In this document: piece by piece, positions 55,890-64,000 of the stretch | Layout: the number at the start of each line of letters is the position of its first letter | How positions within the stretch are numbered: the stretch's first letter is position 1 | Assembly: GCA_015680685.1 (NCBI GenBank) | Contig: MNCI01002233.1 | Coordinates: 62,001 to 126,000, forward strand | Length of the DNA stretch: 64,000 nt | Reading direction: 5' to 3' | Origin: Gnetum montanum | Lineage: Eukaryota > Streptophyta > Gnetopsida > Gnetales > Gnetaceae | Position numbers and translations under genes: made by a program | The notes under the pieces: model-generated | Databases searched by the model: none | Seen by the model: the letters and a program-made list of their open reading frames with translations, nothing else | Told to the model about the DNA's origin: nothing

Positions 55890-58135
55890 CATAGGAAAGA
55901 TGATTCTAAGTTAGAAGTACCACAATGATGAAAAGTGGTGCACACTCATCTTGATGAGTTTGTACCCAATTTCACTTATGTCCTTCATCAGGATGAACAA
56001 ATGCAATGGTGAGACATGAAGGGGAATGTTGTATTGCCACCTAACCAATCTATTTCCAAGATTCTACTCCAAACTATTACAATGTTGGGCATCAAGGAGC
56101 TTCATGAAGAGTATGTTGTGAAAGATCATGACTTCTGACACTACCGTCCCACTAAGACATAATGCAAATGAGATCAGCAATAGGAAAAGTGCCACAAAAC
56201 CATGAAGGGAAAATGCTTCACTAACTGCTTTTTCTTGCTAGATCAAAATGATAATGAGGAACCTCTTTTTGATCATTCTCAACATGCAAACTCTTCACCT
56301 CTTAACTCTAGTAAAGGGGAGCTAAACTCAAATCCTAAATTAATGATCAACAATGCAAGTTTTGGTAACAGTGAGTTCCATTGTTGTGGGAGATCTAAGA
56401 AAGGGAGTCGAAGCCAGAACTCGAGAAAGCATAATGATGATCACTCTAAAGATCATGGCCATGACAAATGGAGAGTAGTGGTACACATCATGCTGCATTT
56501 GAATCAACTTCCTCTAAATTTGAAAAGAACTGTAGGCAGTAGGACAATAATGATAATTGTAGAGACCACCATGAAAGAAGGGATGGTAGAGGACATCATA
56601 GGCATAATTAAGATCAGGATGATGAACCTCTATTGGCCACTTGAAATATGCACAACATCATAGAGGCTATTAGAATTCCTACCAGGCATGTGAAAGATAG
56701 CTGAACCAAGTAACTAGACATGAACAATATCCCCAAATTTGAGAGGGAATATAGCTTAAATCCTCAAATGCATCTACAAGCCTTTCACAATGCCTATGCC
56801 TTACAAAATATTAAAAATGATTAGCAAAATATCAAGCTATTCCCTAGAATACTCATCAAGAAAGTAGAAAGCTAGTACCAGTCTCTGGAACCAGAGTGAA
56901 TTTGTTGATGGAGTATAATGCTAGAACTATTTAATGATAAGTATCAAACGCACTCTAGTGTCAAACTTTTGAAGGAAAATCTAAGGTTGGAAACAATGAA
57001 TATATGAACCCTTGGATGTTGCCATGGGTATATATTATTCATTATTACACTGATGCCCTGGCCATTGTTACTCTCAGTGGAAACAACTTCACCACATCAT
57101 AGATGGCCTTTGCTCAAAAACATGGAGGACCCTTGGGTTCTATGCATAAAAAAGACTATTAGAATTAAGAGTCCATTAGATACAAAGGCTAATTAAGTAG
57201 GTAGCAAAAGAAGAAGGGGAGTTGAGAAAACATAAAAATGCAAAAGAATATAACAAGTATCCTTCCATTAGAAAGAAGGAAATTTGCTTTTGTGATAGTG
57301 AGGAGGAATCACCACTTGATGAGGTGGTGCAATGAAAGACCTTACTAATCCAAAAATATATGTCTAAAATTTTGGCCAAGTAGATAAAATGTGGAATTAC
57401 TTAGCTAAAAAATTTCAAACTGCTCTAAAAATCACAAAAGAATCAAGAGAGTAGAGTAGTGATCATGATTATAGTAGGTGGAAAGAAGCTAAACATGCTT
57501 ATCAATGGGCTAAGGGCAAAGCTGTTGTAGTAGAAGAAGTTGTGGAGACTGAATCAGATGATGACGGTAAGTGTGACATCTACCACTATGAACATCCTAA
57601 GGGATGTTGTCCTATTCTATCACACTTACTAGAATCTAGGGTGTATGCTCTAAATCCATGATTTTTAGAAAGGAAAACACCCAGAAGATTGTCTTATCCT
57701 CAAGGCAATCCTAGGTGGTTCCACCAGCAACAACCTTATTATCCAAGTGTAACTCCACCATAATCATATGAGTAGTATTAGCAGTGGTAGTAACCATAGT
57801 TGTGGAGGATGCTACCACCATGGTAGTAGTACCCTTTCTGGTAGCCAAATCTATATGGGTACTATGTTTAGTAACCCCTATCTCCATGTGACTCTTCTAG
57901 TCATGTTTCTCCTTTAGAGCATCACTTCCATGCTCCTGAATTTCACTGTGGGATCCCATATTCTATCCATACCCTCCTCATGTGCCTACACCTATTTCTC
58001 CACCCTCAACATAGCTACTACCTACTCCATCTATGTAGGATGACCTTCCAACTCAACTGCAATAGCATAATGTTACAAGGGCTATTAATATACAACTAGT
58101 TAATCAACCAAGTGGTTTGGAACCTAAATCTCACA
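55890..58135 (+). pseudogene. B2 gag
   Basis: HLDEFVPNFTYVLHQDEQMQ (55,946-56,005), then W-stop-DMKGN and MLGIKELHEEYVVKDHD. At 57,470 the reading is YSRWKEAKHAYQWAKGKAVV, at 57,585 YHYEHPKGCCPILSHLLESR, and then a P/Y/Q-rich tail with SYPQGNPRWFHQQQPYYPS. Homologous to B1 and B3. Stops are numerous and several are shared with B1 or B3. The 153-codon open piece at 56,202-56,663 is part of it. Lengths and order agree with B3. Confidence 0.7.
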
Positions 58136-59930
58136 AATGATCATTCTTTTAATCCAACAAGCCTCCTAACCCATCATGAAAATGATCATCTTGCTCCTTC
58201 CTCATCCTCTACAAATCATCAAATTGAGAGCCCTTTAAATCAAATAGCTTCCAAGATGTGCACTATTATGTTAACAAGCATGGATGAACTAGACTGAGTT
58301 CATCACCAACTCTTTGATGACAAAAATGGTGATACCTATTGGGGAGAGTTGGAAATCCCTAAAAAAATTTTAAAAGAGCCCCTAGAGTTAACAAATCTAA
58401 CTATTGACTTGAAATATGCATTTCTAAAAAATGGAAAATTGGTTATAATTAATGCTAAACCTACTCCTAAACAAAAAGAGAAACTATTGAAAGTAGTTAA
58501 TAGATGGCCAATAGCCTTTGCTTGATCATATTCTAAACTCACTAGGATTAATCCTTGAATATGCCAACATCGTATCTATACCGATCCAACCATGAAACCA
58601 AAGAAGTAGCCACAGTGGTGGTTGAATCCTAAATTAAAACAAATTATCAAAAAGGAAATAGAACAACTCCTTAAGGTAGGGTTCATCTATCCTATTGCAG
58701 ATAGTAAGTAGGCCAACCGACTCATGATTATGCCAAAGAAAGATTGCAAGTGACAAGTTTGTATTGATTTTGGGCTATTAAACATGGCAACAAAGATCAT
58801 TTTCCATTTTCATTTATTGATCAAGTGTTGAACAAAATTTCTAGACACTGCTATTATAGCTTTCTAGATGGTTATAGTGGTTATAACCAAATTGAGATTG
58901 CAGGAGAGGATCAGGCCAAAACTACATTCACAAGTTCCTAGGGAACTTTTGCATATTGAAAGATGCCTTTTGGTCTATGTAATGCTCCTACCACATTTCA
59001 ATGCTTGGCAGTAAGCATCTTTTAGTAATAATTTGATAACAAGGTGGAAGTATTCATGGATTACTTTTCCACTTATGGCACTACATTCGATCAATCCTTG
59101 GACCACCTTGAGTAAGTATTAAAATGATGTGTGGGAAAACAAACCTATGGCTCAATTCGAAAAAGAGCCATCTAATGGTTTGAGAGGTTATAGTCTTGGG
59201 ATACAAAATCTCACAAGTAGGGATTAGGATAGGCCCCAAAAAGATAAGGGTCATCCAAGGAATAACCCATCAACTAAAAATAGTCAAAGATGTCAAGTCA
59301 TTCCTTGGACATACTAGTTACTATGGATGATTCATAGAGAATTTCTCTAAGATCATAAAATCATTGGTTAAGCTAACAAATAAATATGTTCCATTCATTC
59401 AGACCAAGGAATGTGAAAATGCATTCCAACAGCTAAAGGACAAACTCATAGAAACTCCAATTCTACGAGCATCAGACTAATCTAGACCATTTTATATCAT
59501 GATGGATGCATCAAATTATGCCTTAGGAGCTATGCTAATATAGTTGGATGATGAAAAATTTCCATATTATATCCATTACATGAGTCAAAGAATTATGGGT
59601 GCACAACTCAATTACACCACAATGAAGAAAGAACGAATGGTAGTGATGTATGCTTTGGAAAATTTTAAGTACTATGTGCTTGGGTACAAAGTTTTTGTGC
59701 ACACTAACCATAGTATCATTCACTTCTTAATGAATAGGTTAATGGTAAGCTCTTATGTCATACGATGGTTGGTGATCTTGTAGGAATTTGATCTTATGAT
59801 GGTAGATCTAGAGGACTAAGAATGTGGTCACTGACCATCTCTCTAAATTAAGATGGGATAACAAAGAGGAGGAGAGCTCACTCTCTAGTCAATTTCTTGA
59901 TGAAATCCTCTTTTCTAGAGTAATTAATGA
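58136..59930 (+). pseudogene. B2 reverse transcriptase and RNase H; protease missing
   Basis: The gag tail passes at about 58,250 directly into the pre-RT segment (GDTYWGELEIPKKILKEPLE), whereas B1 has about 600 bp with protease between. RT reads INPxICQHRIYTDPTMKPKK (58,545), LKQIIKKEIEQLLKVGFIYP (58,635), FLDGYSGYNQIEI (58,860), KMPFGLCNAP (58,960) and VFMDYFSTYG (59,053; second catalytic Asp of FMDD is Tyr). RNase H reads QLNYTTMKKERMVVMYALEN (59,610), FVHTNHS (D to N) and NVVTDHLSKLRWD (59,820). W and R codons are often TAG or TGA. Confidence 0.83.
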
Positions 59931-60421
59931 CTAGGTGCCTATAGAATCAAGATTGTATGATGGAATCCTCACTTATCTTCTAACTCAAGAGATGCCACAA
60001 GATCTTGACCATAGGAAGAAATAATAGTTTCTTCATTAGGCTAATCAATCCATAGAAATCAATGGATACCTTTACAAGGTGTGTGTCAATGTCCTAGTTC
60101 ATTTGTATGTCCCTAATACTAATCAACTACACATTCTCTAAGATGCTCACGAAGGCCCTTGCAGAGGCCACTATGCAAGGAGATGCATGGTCATTAAAAT
60201 CCTAATGGTAGGGTACTATTGGCCAACAATATTTAGGGATTTCCACCAATTTGTCTAATCTTATGAAAGCTATCAACAAGATGGTGGGATGATCGTGTGA
60301 ATGGAGGAACCTGAATACTGGATCCAGCCACTAGAACCATTCGACATATGAGGCATAGAATTCATGGGTTCCATCACACCTATGTCTAATGGAAAGACAT
60401 ACATTATCATTGCTAAAGAGT
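59931..60421 (+). pseudogene. B2 integrase N-terminus, cut by B3 insertion
   Basis: YLYKVCVNVLVHLYVPNTNQ (60,067 onward) leads to the zinc-finger block HEGPCRGHYARR...GYYWPTIFRD...SYESYQQ, where both Cys of C-x2-C are Tyr (TAT for TGT). The core begins IQPLEPFDI*GIEFMGSI (catalytic Asp now Glu, 60,357). GKTYIIIAKEF is the last recognisable text before the B3 LTR at about 60,425. The remaining core must lie beyond the window. Confidence 0.75.
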
Positions 60422-60429
60422 TTCAATTC

Positions 60430-61349
60430 GATTGGTTGCATCAATGAGGCCTCGTTGATGTGGCCTCATCAACTAGACCTCATTGATGAGGCCTTGTTGA
60501 TGCATTGTATCATGCATTGATGAGGCCCCATTGATGCAGTGTCAATTTTTGGTTATAAATACATTCCTACATGCTACATTTATGGCAATAGGATATTGTA
60601 GTTATAGCAAATCTCTTGCAATTTTTCCATTTGAAAGTTAGACTTTTCCTCCCAAGTGCCTATAGCAAGAGTCATTAAGTATACAGATCTTTATTCGAGC
60701 ACTATTGTACCTAAGCACAATAATGTGTGGCAATAAAGACAAGCTTTCTGATAAACCTTGCAAAATTTTAGATAGATTAAATACTTTATTTATGCATTTA
60801 ATATTTTTAATTATCTATTTAATGCTTTTAATTATTTATTAAATGTTTCCAGTAACTAAGTTAATGAAGCAATTAAGCAAGGTAGATTACACACATAAGT
60901 ATGACCACTTCAAGCATAACACATATTCACTTGGTAATCCTAGCAATGTTGTTGCTTGGTACACCCACTAGTGTAGTGCTTGGTCACCTAGTGGTAGATA
61001 CATGGGTTTAGGACATGTATGGAAAGTGGGACCGAATGCTTATGTTACGACCAGTTAGACATCAATTAATTAGTTAAATCAAATTACTTAATTCAATTAC
61101 TTTTCTCTCCCTTTTACACACCAAAACATAAAATATAAAATGATAAAAATCATATGCCTCAATTACACTTAACCATACCATTATACATCACAAGTGTAAT
61201 TGGGAAGACAAAGATTGACCTTAAGGCAAGATTCACTTCCTAGAAGACTAGTGCACTAGAAATGATAAAGTCCATGGAATTTGACCAGATCACATGGGAA
61301 TGCTTTGTGATTTGTATGGTTGGGCATAGGGGTACCTTACTGCTCATCA
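60430..61349 (+). repeat. B3 5' LTR
   Basis: A 920-bp LTR starting near 60,425-60,435 (GATTGGTTGCATC), with a U3 full of GTTGATG/CATCAA palindromic words (60,437-60,540), a TATA box GGTTATAAATACA at 60,552, R-U5 as in B1/B2 (aagtgggaccgaatgcttat) and the end CTGCTCATCA. Confidence 0.82.
60437..60540 (+). repeat. U3 tandem CATTGATGAGGCC words
   Basis: Five or six units of ~18-22 bp alternate between CATCAATGAGGCC, GTTGATGTGGCC, CATTGATGAGGCC and GCATTGATGAGGCCC. Many are near-palindromic (CCTCATCAA/TTGATGAGG). They lie just upstream of the TATA box. Confidence 0.75.
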
Positions 61350-61370
61350 TCGGCATCATTTCTGGGTACT
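61350..61370 (+). other. B3 primer-binding site, decayed tRNA-Asp type
   Basis: TCGGCATCATTTCTGGGTAC follows the LTR end and aligns with the B2 and B1 sites. Confidence 0.62.
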
Positions 61371-61534
61371 TTGTTTGTTGAAATGTGTGTTATTTAGGTT
61401 TAAGTGAATACCATTAATATTGTTGTACAAACCTCAAGGTCAATATCATTTCTTCTATACGTGTAATTATAAAAGCACACTAATAATTTTATTTTGCTTT
61501 GTAAAATATCTTCTTTTTCTCACAAGTGTAAAGA

Positions 61535-64000
61535 TGCCAAACCACTAATCCCATAAGAATTCAAAGTGGTATATACTCATCCAGATAAGTTTGTGTCAAA
61601 CATTACCTTCCTCCTACATCAGGATGAACAACTACGATGGTGTGATATTGAGGGTAACATTGTCTTGCCTCTCGATTGATCTATGCTAGGGATGTTGCTT
61701 AAAATGCTTAAGAAGTTGGGCATCTTAGATCTTCATGAAGAATATGTTGTGGATGGATGTTACACTTAAAACTATTGTTCCACTAAAACACAATGCAATT
61801 GAGATTGATGTCAAGAAAAGCTTCATGAGTTTACAAAGGAGAAACATTACACTAATCCCTTGCTCCTACTAAATGAAGATGATAATGAGGATCCCCCTAC
61901 TAAAGGTTCTCAACATGAAGATTCCCTATCCCTTGATACTAGTGATGAGGGTGTGAACTTGAACCTATGATCCACTATTCATAAACTAGGTTCAAGAAAA
62001 AGTGATAGCCAAGGTAGGGACTTGGTCAAGCATCACAATAGTAAGGGATCTAAGGATAGTGATCGTAATAAGCAAAAGAGTGATGGTGGACACCATGGTG
62101 GTGGTGGTAGTCCACCTTCCTCTTCATCCTTTTCATCCAATTTTTAACATTCCTCTTTATCTGTTGGTTCTCATAGAAACCATCATTGAGATAATCATGA
62201 TGAAGGTGTTTAACAAGACAAAAATAACCATGAAGACCACCAAGACCAAAGGGGTGGCCAAAACCATCATCAGTTTCATAGAAATAATGATGATGATGAA
62301 CCTGTGTTAGCGACCTGAAGTATGCTCAACATTGTAGAGGTAGTTAAAATTCCAACTAGGCATATGAAAGATAGTCAGATCAAGTGCTCAGACATGAACA
62401 ATATCCCAAGATTTGAGGGGGGGATAAAACTATGATCTGTAGACACATCTACAAGCTTTCCATGATGCCTATCCCTTATAGAACATAGAGAATTAATGGT
62501 AGAAACTCAAGCTTTTTCCAAGGATACTCATCAAAAAAGCTAAAAGCCAGCATCAATCTTTGGAGCTAGATTCTATCTACAAATGGAGTACCATGTTAGA
62601 GCTACTTAATGACAAATATCAAACATACTTTAGAGTGTCTAATCTAAGAAGACACATCGAAGGCTAGAAATAGGGAGCACATGAACCCTTGGATGCCACC
62701 ATGGATAGATACTATTCACTCTTACACTAATGCCCTATCCATGATTATTCTTAGAGTAAACAACTTTGCCATATCAAGATGGATTCAGAGTAGAAACAAG
62801 AAGAACCCTTGGGGTGTATGCCCAAGGAAGATTGTCTAAACTAAGAGCTCATTAGATCCAAAGGATAATTGAGTAGGTAGCAAAAGAATAAGGTGAGCTA
62901 TGAAAAAGGAAAAGTGAAAAAGAGTTTAATAGGAATCCTTCCATTAAAAAATGGAAGGTTCAATTTTGTGATGAGGAGGAGTCACCGCTTAATGAAGTGG
63001 TGAATAGAAAAACTTTACCATTTAAAAGTTTATTTCTAATATTTTGACAAAGGTTGATAAATTATGGGACTCTTTGGATGAAAAATTTCTAATCACTATG
63101 AAGATTGCTAAAGAATATAAAGAGAAAAATAGTGATCGCAAGTGCAGAAGGTACAAAGAAGCTAAATGTGCCTACCAAAGAGGTAAGGGCAAAGTTGTTG
63201 CAATAGAGGAAGTTGTGGAAACCAACTTTGATGATGAAACTAATTGTGACATCTTCCAATATGAACATCCAAAGGGATGTTACCCTATGGTGTCACACTT
63301 ACAAGAGTCTGGAATGTATGCATTGAATCCTCAATTAGCACGTAGGGAAGAACTTAGATGATTACCTTATCCTCAAGGTAATCTAAGGTAGTTTCACCAG
63401 AAACAACACACTTACTATCCAAGAAAAACTCCTCCACAACCTTATGAACAATACCAATAGTGCCACCAACCAGAATGGTGGGGAATGCCACTACCAAAGT
63501 AGTAGTATCCTTATAGGCAACTAGATCCATATAGGTACTATGTTTAGCAACCCATATCTCTAAGAGGTTTTGCAAGTGACACCTCATTTCAGCATCACTA
63601 TTAACCTCTAGAGTATCACCAAATACATTCAACATCTACTCAGAGAAAAAACCCATATCCATACGACCCTTCACATCTATCTACACACATGCCTCCACCT
63701 TTAACCTAGTTACCTCCTACTCCATCCATGTAGGGTGAGATTCCTCCACAGCTGTAAGAATAAAATGCTACGAGGGTTGTACATTCACAAATGGCTTTCT
63801 AGCCAAGTGATCTAGAAAATCGATCAAGAAAAAGACCTTTCTTCTAACCTAGTAGTCCTCTTCAACCCTCACAATCTAGTCTGGCTAATTGTCCTACATC
63901 TTGAACATCCTCATCATCTACATCAAACACCTTCAAGTGCCTTCAAACCAAGTGTTGCCTCATATCTACACTATGATTCTAACTCATGTTGTTTTTAACT
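61535..64000 (+). pseudogene. B3 gag, runs off the window
   Basis: It starts about 61,535 (MPNH-S-KNSKWYT), then DKFVSNITFLLHQDEQLRWC (61,586). At this site B3 has TGT where B1 and B2 have TGA. KKLGILDLHEEYVV follows. Open pieces at 62,002-62,310 and 63,044-63,361 (KLWDSLDEKFLITMKIAKEY; CDIFQYEHPKGCYPMVSHLQ) precede a P/Y/Q-rich tail (YPRKTPPQPYEQYQ). Several stops (for example AAT TGA GAT, shared with B2) inactivate it. Minus-strand frames such as 63,354-63,635 are shadows. Confidence 0.7.

Noticed and set aside
62002-62310. 102-codon frame rich in V/I/M/T
   Set aside because: Frame-shifted reading over the B3 gag; it has no continuity with B1 or B2.
1-64000. tRNA or rRNA genes
   Set aside because: None seen: no cloverleaf-like segment with A and B boxes, and no rRNA sequence. 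tRNA matches are limited to the short primer sites.

Overview
The window looks like a retrotransposon-rich intergenic region of a seed plant nuclear genome. It is AT-rich and densely packed with old, nested LTR retrotransposons, and it holds one convincing spliced host gene. The depth of decay and the lineages present (Ty3/gypsy Tat-like, Athila-like and a third, probably chromovirus-type lineage) would fit a large genome such as a gymnosperm's. That last guess rests on general character, not on a diagnostic sequence.

Family names below are mine. Family A is Tat/Ogre-like, recognised by an extra plant/archaeal-type RNase H. A1 (+) has pol at 3.7-7.1 kb, an 11-unit repeat array and an LTR at 8.52-9.85 kb. 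A2 (-) has pol at 10.4-13.95 kb. A5 (+, 16.8-18.77 kb) is the same element type inverted and without pol; it runs into an LTR at 18.77-21.28 kb. A4 (+) keeps a protease region at 22.9-23.6 kb, an array, and an LTR at 25.44-26.48 kb, but no pol. A3 (+, about 40.0-47.49 kb) has LTRs, gag and protease, and again no pol. Family B is Athila-like. B1 (-, 28.62-38.49 kb) is a complete LTR-to-LTR copy inserted into the protease of a Family C element (+, 27.3-28.6 and 38.5-38.95 kb). B2 (+, 54.84-60.42 kb) is interrupted in its integrase by B3 (+, 60.43 kb to the window end). All coding regions of these elements carry stops and frameshifts, so none looks autonomous.

The host gene is an FAD-dependent (class A flavoprotein) monooxygenase at 49,341-51,878 (+). 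It has four exons whose phases join cleanly into a 419-codon reading frame with all three flavin motifs. Its upstream region is built from four degenerate copies of a roughly 170-220 bp module, each with at least one TTGACTT W-box-like site, followed by a TATA box at about 49.25 kb. A second, decayed and unidentified spliced coding remnant lies on the minus strand at 0.55-2.6 kb.

The most unusual material is structural. Two elements (A3, A4), and a third in part (A5), lack pol while sharing a recurrent CTAAAACTAGC-type array that also occurs behind the integrase of A1. One LTR is flanked by a polypurine tract on one side and a primer-site-like sequence on the other. Large inverted LTR repeats could form hairpins. 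Family B copies share premature stop codons and have a tRNA-Asp-type primer site whose CpGs have decayed.
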